Shown: positions 46,901 to 56,843, numbered from the stretch's first letter. The stretch: 64,000 nt of DNA from Capra hircus (GCF_001704415.2 NC_030813.1:10496001-10560000); one strand, 5' to 3'. The notes: a model not told the origin generated them from the letters alone. Numbers and translations: made by a program.

Positions 46901-47677
46901 ATTTTTTTCTTGTCCTTTTATTTTTATTTATTTATTTAATTGGAGGCTAATTACAATATTGTGGTGGTTTTTGCCATACACTGACATGAATCAGCCATGG
47001 GTGTACATGTGTTTCCCATCCTGAACTCCCCTTCCACCTCCTTCCGCATCCCATCCCTCAGGGTCATCCCAGCGCACCATCCCTGAGCATCCTGTTTCAT
47101 GCATCGAACCTGAACTGGTGATCTATTTCACATATGATAATATACATGCTTCAATGCTATTCTCTCAAATCATCCCACCCTCGCCTTCTCCCACAGAGTC
47201 CAAAAGTCTGTTCTTTACATCTGTGTCTCTTTTGCTGTCTCACATATAGGGTCATCGTTACCATCTTTCTAAATTCCATATATATGCATTAATATACTGT
47301 ATTGGTGTTTTTCTTTCTGACTTACTTCGCTCTGTATAATAGGCTCCAGTTTCATCCACCTCGTTAGAACTGATTCAAATGCATTCTTTTTAATAGCTGA
47401 GTAATATTACATTGTGTATATGTACCACAGCTTTCTTATCCATTCATCTGCTGATAGACATCTAAGTTGCTTCCATGTCCTGGCTATTGTAAACAGTGCT
47501 GTGATGAACATTGGGGTATACGTGTCTCTTTCAATTCTGGTTTCCTCGGTGTGTATGCCCAGCAGTGGGATTGCTGGATCATATACAGTTAGTTCTATTT
47601 CCAGTTTTTTAAAGAATCTCCACACTGTTCTCCATAGTGGCTGTACTAGTTTGCATTCCCACCAATAGTGTAAGAGT
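46901..47677 (-). mobile_element. L1 3' end (ruminant L1), 5'-truncated
   Basis: Antisense: T-rich tail at 46901-46940, 3' UTR, then the end of ORF2. The minus-strand frame at 47407-47625 has the L1 ORF2 C-terminal wording (PAIPLLGIHTEETRIERD). An 8-bp GTGTGTAA occurs just before the tail (46893-46900) and just after the 5' break (47678-47685), consistent with the target duplication. Confidence 0.93.
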
Positions 47678-47685
47678 GTGTGTAA

Positions 47686-48357
47686 TTTAATAGAAATTTT
47701 AATAAAAATATTACTAGAAATTTAAACTTGATAGAAAAAGTCTCTTTCTAAAAAGAGATTTTATTGCAGTGCTCCTAGTACAGAGAACAGTACACAGAAT
47801 AATTATATAAGAGCAATTTTATTCCCTTGTTATAGAGCATAAGCACACAACACATAAATAAAAGCAAAAATACTTTTTTAAATAAATTTAATGTAGGAAA
47901 TTTTGACTATATAGCAAACTATAAATAAATATTTGAAATTACTCACCAATCCATTCTGAAATTCCTATGAATTTTTAGCATTAATCTTGATAGAAGAAAA
48001 AGTCCTTTCCTAAATAGAAGTCATGAGAAAATGGCAAAGAATATAAAAATCAACGTTTTCAGCAGTGTTTATTTAATAAAAAAAAATGGCCAAATCTCAA
48101 AACAGTAATCTTCATGGCATTTTAAAGTGTCCTAATTCTATATTTCATTCCCAGTTCTGTGGCAGTCTTAAAAACCAGGACCTCGCAATTACAGTAACTT
48201 TGAGAACAAGTTGTCAAGTGGTCCCTGAACAGGGCAGAGGAAGTTTGGAACTCCTCAAAATTCCTATCCTCAGACATTTTCACTGCTTTTTTTTTTTTTT
48301 ACTTGTCTAGAAGCTTGGTGAAAAGCTTCCTTCTCAGGGCATGTCTTTACTTGACCT
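47686..48357. other. AT-rich single-copy stretch
   Basis: No repeat. A T-run lies at 48287-48300. Two reasonably GC-rich lines at 48110-48260 carry no recognisable coding signal beyond a 74-codon frame. Confidence 0.45.
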
Positions 48358-48575
48358 GGTGCAGGTGGTGCTAGTGGTAAAGAACCCACTTGCCAGTGCA
48401 GGAGACTTAGAGACATGGGTTCAATCCCTGAGTTGGGAAGATCCCCTAGAGGATGGCATGGCAACCCACTCTGCTGTTCTTGCCTGGAGAATCCCATGGA
48501 CAGAGCAGGCTTGCAGACTACAGTTCATAGGATCGCAAAGAGTCAGACATGACTGAAGTGACTTAGCACACACAG
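48358..48575 (+). mobile_element. Bov-tA SINE
   Basis: Full-length, diverged head (ggtgcaggtggtgctagtgg), intact body and acttagcacaca tail. Frames of 71-75 codons on either strand run through it and are not genes. Confidence 0.92.
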
Positions 48576-48647
48576 AGTTTACTCTGTGCAGAAATCTTAT
48601 TCCAAAAGCATTTGTTGAAAACAAGTGGCAATTGTTTAACATCACAA

Positions 48648-48767
48648 GTGTCAGTTATTCAGTCGTGTCCAACTCTTTGTGACCCCATGGACTTTAGCCA
48701 GGAGGCTCCTTTGTCCATGGAATTCTCCAGGAAAGAATAATGGAGTGGGTTGCCATTTCATTCTCCA
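48648..48767 (-). mobile_element. BovA-type SINE, truncated
   Basis: Antisense monomer with 12-bp near-perfect duplication ttaacatcacaa (48636-48647) and ttaacgtcacaa (48768-48779). Confidence 0.94.
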
Positions 48768-48779
48768 TTAACGTCACAA

Positions 48780-49310
48780 CTGGTTATTTTAAAGTGAAAA
48801 TATGTGTGGTATGTATGATTTTCCTTCTGTTTGGTAACCTACATTTAAAAAATTTTCTTTATTCACTAAATAATAAATATGTTGTATTTTACATAATTAT
48901 ATCTCAATGGATAAAGTGGTCTTTTCACTAATGAGTATAGTTTTTAAAAATAAAAGTTTAAACACATTCTGTTGACTGATAATAATCTATCTTATATAGG
49001 AACAAACTTCATGATTTCCATAATTTTCAACATTTGGTTAATATCCTTCTGTTTCTTTTTCTCTTTAGCTATTGTAATAATTCCACAGAAGAGAGCAAAT
49101 GATTGTATCATTAAAGTTATATAATTCTAAGCATGAAACCCAATGCAATAATTAACTTGTGTGATAGACACATTCTTCAACTACAAATGTTAACAAGGAA
49201 CTACCCAATAGGATAATTTTTATGTACATGCAGTTGTAGGAAATAATGCAGAGAGATCCTGAGTAAGTCTACAGAGTTTCCTTTAATGGTTATTTTTTTT
49301 TTCAAATTAT
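48780..49310. other. AT-rich single-copy stretch
   Basis: No repeat or coding signal is seen. Confidence 0.5.
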
Positions 49311-49456
49311 AGTACAATATCACAAAAAGTATATTAACACAGATTCAGTTAAGAAACAGAACACTTCCATCACAAGATCACTCCTGTGATCCTTTTTGGC
49401 TACTCGCAAATTATTCCTCACATGTCTAACCATTAATGTGTTCTTTATTTCATTCT

Positions 49457-49660
49457 GGGGGCTTTCCTGGTAGCCCAACTGGTAAGGAATCTGCCTGCAA
49501 TGCAGGAGACCACAGTTCAATTCCTGGGTTGGGAAGATCCCCTGGAGAAAGGATAGGCTACCCACTCCAGTATTCTTACCTGGAAAATCCCCATGGACAT
49601 AAGAGCCTGGCTGGTTACAGTCCATGAAGTCACAGAGAGTTGGGTGCAACAAAACACAGC
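49457..49660 (+). mobile_element. Bov-tA SINE inside old L1
   Basis: Complete SINE with a perfect 10-bp duplication ATTTCATTCT (49447-49456 and 49661-49670). Confidence 0.96.
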
Positions 49661-50165
49661 ATTTCATTCTTTTGTAATTTTAATATAAATGGGACAGTAG
49701 AGTATGTAACCAGTATTCAAGCCAATTGGTTTATTTAACTCAACATCATTTTCCAAAAGATTCATGTTAAGTCTGTTCCTTTTTTAAGTCATTCCATGGT
49801 ATGAATGTAGCACAAGTTGTTTATTCAACCGTTGAATAACATCTGGGTTGTTGCAGTTTTGAGGTATTGCAAATAAAGCTTCTATAAATATTTATGTACA
49901 GGTTTTTAGGTGAACATAATTTTTCATTGCTCTGGGATAAATGTCCAGAAATGCAACTTTTATGTCATATATTAACTGTATGTTTAGCCTTATGATAAAC
50001 TGTCAAACCATTTTTCAGAGGAACATAGTCCCATTATCAAGACATGACTGATTTTTTTTCCACCTCCTTTAGAGCATTTGTTAACATTTTTTTTTTTAAT
50101 TTTAGTTGTTCTGATAGGTTGATTGTAACATCTCATTACAATAGTATTTGCATTTCACTAGTGAT

Positions 50166-50467
50166 CAACCCTGGGATTTCTTTGGAAGGAATGATGCTAA
50201 AGCTGAAAGTCTAGTACTTTGGCCACCTCATGCGAAGAGTTGACTCATTGGAAAAGACTTTGATGCTGGGAGGGATTGGGGGCAGGAGAAGAAGGGGACA
50301 ACCAAGGATGAGATGGCTGGATGGCATCACTGACTCGATGGATGCAAGTCTGAGTGAACTCCGGGAGTTGATGATGGACAGGGAGGCCTGGCGTGCTGTG
50401 ATTCATGGGGTCGCAAAGAGTTGGACAGGACTGAGCGACTGAATTGAACTGAACTGAACTGAACTGA
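50166..50467 (+). mobile_element. BovB LINE 3'-end fragment inside old L1
   Basis: About 300 bp of the BovB C-terminal coding region and 3' end, closing in (CTGAA)n repeats at 50447-50467. A perfect 6-bp duplication AGTGAT is present (50160-50165 and 50468-50473), and the L1 text is continuous across it. The 70-codon frame 50230-50442 is the BovB C-terminus and is little decayed, which suggests a younger insertion. Confidence 0.95.
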
Positions 50468-50675
50468 AGTGATTGGTGATAGAGGACATAATTTTATGTA
50501 TTATCGCATCTGTGTATTTTCTTCAGTGAATATCCAAACATTTTTTCTATTGTTGTTACAGAAAGTTCAATAGTTTTACCTTTTAAGTCCATGGTCCATT
50601 TTGAGTTAATTTTTTATAAAGTGTGAGGTTTATGTCAAGGTTCTTTTTCTTCTTTTTTGCCTAGAGAAGTCCAAT

Positions 50676-51083
50676 TGTAACCAGGAAGGGTTCATTTTGA
50701 CTCCCTGCTGGGTCTGCTTCTTTGACTTTAACCCTTGTTTTTGCTCTTTTGTTATTGTAATCATACCTAAGGACCTGCCTCAGAGAATCCCACCTCCTCT
50801 GCCTGACCTTTTTGTTAGCTAACAGGGAGGTAATCTGACTCTGCCCGCCTGTGAACTACTGCAAGAAGAAGAAACTAACACATTCCTCTGACTGAGGCTT
50901 GTCATTCTAGGAGATATTTGCAAAAGTTAAATGGTCTTTTTACTTTGTTTCCTCACTTCCACCCATCTCTGATCCATAAAAGAATCTGACATCCAGGCCC
51001 TGAAAACATGATCAATTTGAGACATTTGTCTGCCATCTTCTTGGTCAGCAGGCTTTCTGAATATCATATTCCTTGCCTCAACA
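50676..51083 (+). mobile_element. Solo endogenous retroviral LTR
   Basis: TG...CA-bounded element of 408 bp with a perfect 4-bp duplication CAAT (50672-50675 and 51084-51087) that falls within old L1 sequence, which resumes on the other side. A TATA-like CATAAAAG lies at 50975-50982. The poly(A) region near 51058 is decayed (gaatatcat instead of an AATAAA). The 4-bp duplication indicates a gammaretrovirus-like integrase. It differs in sequence from the LTRs at 7.2 and 52.7 kb. Confidence 0.83.
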
Positions 51084-51130
51084 CAATTGCTCTAACATGA
51101 ATCATTTCTTTTTCTTCCCACTGGACCCCT

Positions 51131-51915
51131 CTACCAGCACCCTACCAGTACCAGGGTACTGGTAGAGATCGGAGCACAGCCTTCTCTACCAGAGAAGGGT
51201 TGCTTTATTCAGGTTGATAGGAGAGGGAATATATGCACCCTCCTTGAGCCACAGACACTGCTAGGCAGGGGAGTTGGAATACTGCCTGTTTCTGCCAGAT
51301 GAGGGGTGAACAACCCCTTAGGGAAATGTGTGGGGATTGATTTCCATTGGTATTAGTTTGAGGAAGGATAGATATTGGCAAAAAAGGTATCCTTGGCCTT
51401 AGACCATTGTTATCTCAGCCCTAGAGTTTTCTTGGAGATTTTTGTCTGTGTCTGTTGGCAGCTCCTGATTGAGGACCTCTGCAGTTTTCTGTCTGGTCTA
51501 TATGGAAGGCAATAAAAAATCCCAAGAAATTCATCAACAATATTGTTCATTCTTATCCCAGTCATCCATATTACTTTGCCTTTTAATTTTTTATTTTAGC
51601 AATGTGTCTCAACTTTATCCTTTATGTATTTGGCTGGACTTTCTGCAATGTTAAATCTGTTTACCTGGCTTCTATATAGATAATTTTGTTTCCTTTTTCA
51701 TTCCTCCAATATTTTGGGAGGGTTTCTGTTCTTATCAGTTAATTTATTTCTCTGTTTTCTTGATTCAGCATATTATGTCATTTATTCATTATCCCTTACA
51801 TTGTGTAATAGAGGTCATATCTTTAATCCTACTGGAGAACATAGAACAGATTATATACAAATAATTTTTTCTTCATTTTTAAAAGTGTGCTCTTCTTTTT
51901 AGTTTTCATTATAGT
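51131..51915. other. Unassigned stretch with a hairpin
   Basis: A perfect 11-bp inverted repeat with a 2-base loop lies at 51142-51165 (ctaccagtacc, ag, ggtactggtag). The DNA from there to about 51480 is GC-richer than its neighbours and carries AATAAA on the minus strand near 51213. It could be part of an antisense LTR, but I find no TG...CA limits or duplication. Confidence 0.4.
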
Positions 51916-52724
51916 TAGTTTGGTTGCTCAGTTCTGTCTGACTGACTCCCCATGAACTGCAGCATCCCAGGGTTCCCTGTCCATCACCAGCACCCAAAGC
52001 TTGCTCAAACTCATGTGGATCGAGTTGGTGATGCCATTCAACCATCTCATCCTCCGTGGTCCCCTTGTCCTCCTGCCTTTAATCTTTCCCAGCATCAGGG
52101 TCTGTTCCAATGAGTCAGTTATTCTCATCAGGTGCCCAAAGAATTGGAGTTTCAGCTTCAGTATCAGTCCTTCCAATGAATATTCAGGACAGATTTCTTT
52201 TAGGATGGACTGGCTGGATCTCCTTGCAGTCCAAGGGACAGTTTTCTCCAACCCCACAGTTCAAAAGCATCAATTCTTCAGTGCTCAGCCTTCTTCACAG
52301 TCCAACTCTCACATCCATACATGACTACAGGAAAAACCATAGCCTTGACTAGGTGGACCTTAGTCGGTAATGTCTCTGCTTTTGAATATACTATCTAGGT
52401 TGGTCATAACTTTCCTTCCAAGGAGTAAGCATCTTTTAATTTCATGGCTGCAGTCACCATCTGCAGTGATTTTGGAGCCCCAAAAAATAAAGTCTGACAC
52501 TGTTTCTACTGTTTCCCAATCTATTTCCCATGAAGTGATGGGACCAGATGCCATGATCTTCGTTTTCTGAATGTTGAGCTTTAAGCCAGCTTTTTCACTC
52601 TCCTCTTTCACTTTCATCAAGAGGCTTTTTAGCTCCTCTTCACTTTCTGCTGAGTCTCTGCTTTTTAGTATGCTGTCTAGATTAGTCATAGATTTTCTTC
52701 CAAGGAGCCAGCATCTTTTAATTT
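51916..52724 (-). mobile_element. BovB LINE with repeated segment
   Basis: Antisense from the 3' end (agtttggttgctcagttctg) up to the linker preceding the catalytic box. At 52654 the reading jumps back about 280 bp: 52655-52724 repeats the segment 52372-52441 with 11 differences in 70 positions. The retroviral LTR then cuts it off at 52725. The minus frame 52360-52689 therefore reads MTNLDSI...KSRD twice. Confidence 0.92.
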
Positions 52725-53147
52725 TGTTAGATAGTTAGAATGGGATAAGGAAGTCCAAAGTGGTGGTGGCTAAAAAAAAAAAAAAAAAAAACAACAACAA
52801 CGAAGTGGTGGTGGCTAAAAGACAAAGAAGGGGAAAACCCACAAAAATAGAACAAAGGAAGGTCTGAGGACTGGAGTGAGGACCTCAGGTAAAACAAACA
52901 GGCCTCCTAGCTAGCCCAATTTACATAGGGCAAGATCAAGGGGAGGAGAAAAAACACATAAAAAGAGGAGCCAGTCTTGAGCTGGGGGCTTCACCTCTAT
53001 GAGTCTTTGGGTTGGTGCACCCTCACACCTTGTCGATGTAGTTTCCTTTGCTTGCCAATAAAACTGAGCTATAACACTGGTCCGTCTGTTGCTTCAAATT
53101 TTTGCTTCAGGAAGACAGAACCAAGGAAATTACAAACTCCCCCGACA
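52725..53147 (+). repeat. ERV 5' LTR
   Basis: Starts TGTTAGATAG and ends CCCGACA. It contains a TATA-like CATAAAAAG at 52957-52965 and AATAAA at 53057-53062, in the order expected for U3-R-U5. A 45-bp insertion (poly-A plus a duplicated 18-mer) interrupts U3 at 52776-52820. Confidence 0.85.
52776..52802 (+). other. Poly-A/CAA insertion flanked by an 18-bp duplication
   Basis: A tract of A followed by CAACAACAACG sits between two exact copies of aagtggtggtggctaaaa (52758-52775 and 52803-52820). This has the anatomy of a target-primed insertion of little more than a tail. Slippage at the A-tract is the alternative. Confidence 0.7.
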
Positions 53148-53151
53148 TCTA

Positions 53152-53169
53152 CAGTGCCGTTTCTTGGAT
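53152..53169 (+). other. Candidate tRNA-His-type primer binding site
   Basis: Four bases after the LTR end. By my own alignment it matches 13 of 18 positions complementary to the 3' end of tRNA-His; tRNA-Pro, tRNA-Gly and tRNA-Phe score about 9. The match is decayed and remains an inference. Confidence 0.5.
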
Positions 53170-53795
53170 TTAACCTGGTTGAAACAACCTCAGCTCGGCC
53201 CCCGCAAGGCGGAGGCCAAACACAGCAGAAGCCCAACATGGCAAAAGCTCCTATTGTGGAAACTGAATGTGAAGAAATCCCAGCACAGTGGAAGTGACAA
53301 GAAGCCAGCATACTGGAACCTGGAGCAGCAAAAACAAACTCGACAGAAAGCTCACACAGCTCAGTCTCAGGTTCCAGAAGACCTCCAGTTGGGGTAGGAA
53401 GTACTCACTGCTATGTCCAAAAGTACATATGACTAACAAAATCTTAACTCCTTTACAAGTTCTCATTTCTTGTTCCCTCGAATCCCCTCCCAACATGTGA
53501 GTGGCAGTGGGTCCCCGTGTCCTGAAGGCTCTACTATCTGTTGTGCCTTAGTAGCTGTTGGCCAAGCAGGTGGGAGTTCTTCTAGCCTTAATCTTTGTGA
53601 AAAGGATCAGGCCAATGAAAACGGTGAGCCTAGGTCAGACATTTAGCAGATATTCCAGCAGGTTATGAAGGGGATTCCTTGGCACATTTTATCCCACTGC
53701 TTTTTCCTCTCATCCTTCAACTCCTCTCTCCCAAGACCTGAGCCCAGTCAAAACCCATGGCACCTAGCGTCAGGACCTAATGAAGCTCAGGCTCT
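53170..53795 (+). other. ERV leader, unassigned
   Basis: GC-balanced sequence following the primer site. Open frames of 70-110 codons occur on both strands (for example 52977-53297 and 53089-53397), but I recognise no gag N-terminus (no myristoylation-type start). It may be leader, or a further insertion from about 53500 onward. Confidence 0.4.
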
Positions 53796-54357
53796 GATGT
53801 CTCATTGCAGAAATTCAGTGAGAGACACAGCGATAGGTAAGAGGTGGATTTGTTAGAATTCAGAGAGAAGCACACCCCACAGGGTGTGGGCCATCATAGA
53901 GGAGAGTGCAGTGGCCATGGAATGTGGTGTGGTTAGGTTTTTGAGCTGGGTGAATTTATATGCTAATAAGTGGAAGGATCATCCCAGTAACTGGGGAACC
54001 ACCCACTCCTCTGTGTTTTAACAGGGACATGGAACTGACCTGGCACCTCTGAGATGTCATTTAGCTTGCAGACTAAGGACCAAAATTTCGTTGAATTTGA
54101 CTTGTCATCTTGGGCCCATTTGATTTTAGTTGGCTTATGTTATGCCCTTGGACTATGTAATTTTTGCAAAAGTGGTGCCCTGCCCCCTTCCCTTCTGTTT
54201 CCTGCTCTTTTCCTGAGCCCTGTTCGGGCCCACGATGTTGCCTCTACGATCTTCAGGAGAGATAGACAGAAAATATCTGGTCTTTGGGAGAGAAATTCTG
54301 GATAATATCCAATCTCTGTAGATATTCGGGTCTTCATCTTCCATTTTCCCTACAACA
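53796..54357 (-). repeat. Probable antisense LTR of another family
   Basis: On the minus strand there is a TG start (TGTTGTAGGG), a TATA box CATATAAATTC near 53952-53962 and, about 100 bp further, a near-AATAAA (AACAAA) near 53848. That spacing fits U3-R. The text agagaagcacaccccacagg and gtgtgggccatcatagagga is familiar from ruminant LTRs, but I cannot name the family. No target duplication is seen, so the limits are uncertain. Confidence 0.45.
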
Positions 54358-54702
54358 TGTGCAACAACAGCATCTCTCAGTGAATCCACAGGGCAGATGA
54401 CAGGCACTCAATGCCTGCTAGAACTCCATATATTGGTGGCATCCCTTCAAGGGCAATTCAGCTTCCAGGGATAATGTTTGCCACTTTGGGAGTTAGCCCT
54501 GTAGGCCATTTGGGCCAAAACCCTTGCCACCCTTTTCCTAAAGTTACAAACATACCCCCAGACCAAATCTCCACTCCATTTTTATGGAACATCTGGTCTG
54601 TTGCCTCTTATCACTCTGTTCTTAAGCCACTTACTAACTCCTACAACCAGGACCCTGCCCCCTTGTAGCAACATCACTTCACCCAGCTTATTATCAAAAT
54701 AC
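54358..54702 (+). other. Unassigned ERV-interior stretch
   Basis: An 85-codon plus frame (54411-54668) rich in Pro is open, but I cannot relate it to gag, pol or env. It could belong to the ERV leader, the antisense LTR element's flank, or an unnamed repeat. Confidence 0.35.
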
Positions 54703-55568
54703 TTTTTAAAAAAAATTTTACTTTATTTTGCTTTACAATACTGTATTGGTTTTACCATACATTGACATGAATTAGCCATGGGTGTACATAAGTTCCCAAT
54801 CCTGAATCCCCCTCCCACCTCCCACCCCATATCATCTCTCTGGGTCATCCCCATGCACCAGCCCCAAGCAACCTGTATCCTGTATCGAACATAGACTGGC
54901 GATTCGTTTCTTACATGATAGTATACATGTTTCAATGCCATTCTCCCAAAGCATCCCACCCTCTCCCTCTCCCTCTCCCACTCCCACAGAGTCCTTAAGT
55001 CCATTCTAAACATCCATGTCCCTTTTGCTGTCTCACATACAGGATTATCATTACCATCTTTCTAAATTCCATATATATGTGTTAGTATACTGTATTGGTG
55101 TTTTTCTTTCTGCCTTACTTCACTCTGTATAATAGGCTCCAGTTTCATCCACCTCATTAGAACTGATTCAAATGTATTCTTTTTAATGGCTGAGTAATAC
55201 TCCATTGTGTATATGTACCATAGCTTTCTTATCCATTCATCTACTGATGGACATCTAGGTTGTTTCCATGTCCTGGCTATTATAAACAGTGCTGTGATGA
55301 ACATTGGGGTATATGTGTCTCTTTCAATTCTTGTTTCCTCAGTGTGTATGCCCAGCAGTGGGATTGCTGGGTCATAAGGCAGTTCTATTTGCAATTTTTT
55401 AAAGAATCTCCACACTGTTCTCCATAGTGGCTGTACTAGTTTGTATTCCCACCAACAGTGTAAGAGGGTTCCCTTTTCTCCACACCATTTATTGCTTATA
55501 GACTTTTGGATCACTGCCATCCTGACTGGTGTGAAATGGTACCTCATTGTGGTTTTGATTTGCATTTC
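54703..55568 (-). mobile_element. L1 3' end (ruminant L1) inside the ERV
   Basis: Antisense with T-rich tail, 3' UTR and the end of ORF2. The minus frame 55062-55565 is open for 167 codons with the L1 ORF2 C-terminal wording (ELPYDPAIPLLGIHTEETR ... YIYTMEYYSAIKKN). It is longer and better preserved than the copy at 46.9 kb. No clear target duplication is seen. It is younger than the ERV. Confidence 0.94.
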
Positions 55569-55863
55569 ACTTAATGCCCCTAACAGGACCAGCTAACCCA
55601 CTCCTTTGTCATTACTTCTGTTATTACCTAAAGTGGGTCTATGACAATGAAATGTTTACTTTTGGAAACACCCTAAAGTGCTTTTATGAAGGACTAGGGA
55701 AGGATATCAATGGCTTACATTCCCTCAGAACAGTAAGAGGATAAGGATTATGGCTATTTCACCAGGTTCCCAGTCTCAGGGCACAGGCTTGGATTGCTTT
55801 GCCTCATATCTATTCCCATCAGCGGTGGACGAAACAGCAGTGAGTTAAGATTACAATAACTTA
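55569..55863 (+). other. Unassigned ERV-interior stretch
   Basis: Retrovirus-like base composition but no recognisable domain. In position it should precede or form part of gag. Confidence 0.35.
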
Positions 55864-56180
55864 ATCCTACCCAGTACTAGTCATGCTGGGGGCCTTGGGG
55901 ACGCCCAACTCCAGCCTCGAATACAGGAGGTCGACCTCCTTAGGGATCTAGTCCTCAGGAGGTCGTCACACCTCAACCTGCTCGGGGATCCACCAGTCTG
56001 GGGGTCCAGGAGGTCGATATGCCTCAACCTGCACAGGGACTCACTTCTCAGGAGGCCGACCTGCCTCAACCTTTCTGGGGATTTGATCTCCAGGAGGCTA
56101 TCATGCCTCAGCCTGTCTGGAGACATGCACCCTGACCTGGAGATGCCTGGCTCTTAGGTTGCAACAGTACTGGGTAGGAT
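55864..56180. repeat. 42-bp minisatellite framed by a 15-bp inverted repeat
   Basis: About five diverged units of roughly 42 bp, each with caggaggtcg-type start and gcctcaacctg core, fill 55924-56130. A perfect 16-bp palindrome (aggaggtcgacctcct, 55925-55940) lies in the first unit. Exact inverted copies of a 15-mer stand outside: atcctacccagtact (55864-55878) and agtactgggtaggat (56166-56180). Because 42 is divisible by 3, both strands stay open and read as 14-residue repeats. The minus 81-codon frame (55881-56126) is a shadow of this. It occupies the place where matrix/p12 and capsid N-terminal coding should be. Confidence 0.82.
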
Positions 56181-56217
56181 AAGCTTCAGAAAGACTCACC
56201 CCTAAGGAAGTCCACCC

Positions 56218-56631
56218 ATGGAAATAGAAGGAAGCCTATTAGTTGTGGGACTGTGCCTGGTCTCAGCGATAACTCAGGAGCCCAATGAGAACCTAATTGC
56301 CTTTCTGGAAAGGCTAAAAGAGGCCCTCAAAAAGTTTACCAATCTGGACTTAGACTCTTACGAGGGACAGGTGACTTTAAAGGACAAATTCCTGTACCAA
56401 TGTGCATCAGACATCAGGATAAAGTTACGACAGCTACAGCAGCAGGGCCCTGCTGCCTCTTTAGAAGAGATAGTCCAGACAGCCACCAATACCTTTCATA
56501 ACAGAGAACAGGAGAGGGAGGCCAATGCCCAGGAACGGGAGAAAAAGCATGCCTATGTGCTAGCTGCCCTCCAAAGAAGCCCTATGGCAAGTACCGAGTC
56601 CTTGAAGACAACGCAAATGCCTGATCTGTAG
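56218..56631 (+). pseudogene. ERV gag remnant (capsid C-terminal region)
   Basis: A 137-codon frame aligned to the C-terminal part of a gammaretrovirus-like capsid. It contains a major-homology-type stretch (QEPNENLIAFLERLKEAL, residues about 20-37), then an ASDIRIKL segment and a charged Glu/Arg-rich helix (residues about 100-120) like that before nucleocapsid. Matrix, p12 and the capsid N-terminal domain are not seen upstream; the minisatellite occupies that space. The reading ends in TAG one frame off the zinc knuckle. The Met at 56218 is internal, not the original start. Confidence 0.85.
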
Positions 56632-56731
56632 ATAAATGGGACATTGGGCCAAAGAATGTCCAAACCATGACAAGTCTCCTAAAATGGCTTGGTACAAATG
56701 CCATCAACTGGAACATTGGGCGGCACTCTGT
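56618..56731 (+). pseudogene. ERV nucleocapsid remnant, two zinc knuckles
   Basis: Knuckle one (56618-56656) has all four CCHC ligands, but a TAA codon (56633-56635) sits between the second Cys and the His. Knuckle two (56690-56731) keeps Cys, His and Cys, but its first Cys codon has become Trp (TGG at 56690-56692). The two-knuckle arrangement is a feature of the HERV-H-like branch of class I elements. It lies one frame away from the capsid remnant. Confidence 0.82.
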
Positions 56732-56843
56732 TCTCAATACCCAAGTGCCTCAAGGTCAAGAGTCAAGCCTTCCCTCATGATGGTTCAAAAGGAATGAAGG
56801 AAGCTGCTGGCTCCAGCCAGCCTGCCTGTCACAGACAACCATC

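Larger units (their letters stand above)
49311..51130 (-). repeat. Old L1 (ORF2), split by SINE, BovB and LTR
   Basis: Antisense L1 is readable in four colinear pieces: 49311-49456 (aagaaacagaacacttccat), 49671-50165 (tttatttaactcaacatca, ctgtcaaaccatttttcaga), 50468-50671 (tggtccattttgagttaatt) and 51084-51130 (caattgctctaacatgaatc). Three separate insertions lie between, each with its own target duplication. The left and right limits are approximate. Confidence 0.8.

Noticed and set aside
51131..51480. Antisense LTR with AATAAA near 51213 and a TATA-like word near 51230
   Set aside because: The two signals are only about 20 bp apart, too close for a U3-R arrangement, and I found no TG...CA ends or target duplication.
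55062..55565. 167-codon minus-strand frame as a possible gene
   Set aside because: It is the C-terminal end of L1 ORF2, next to an L1 3' UTR.
55881..56126. 81-codon minus-strand frame with 14-residue periodicity
   Set aside because: The periodicity is that of the 42-bp minisatellite. A tandem repeat whose unit is divisible by 3 stays open on both strands.
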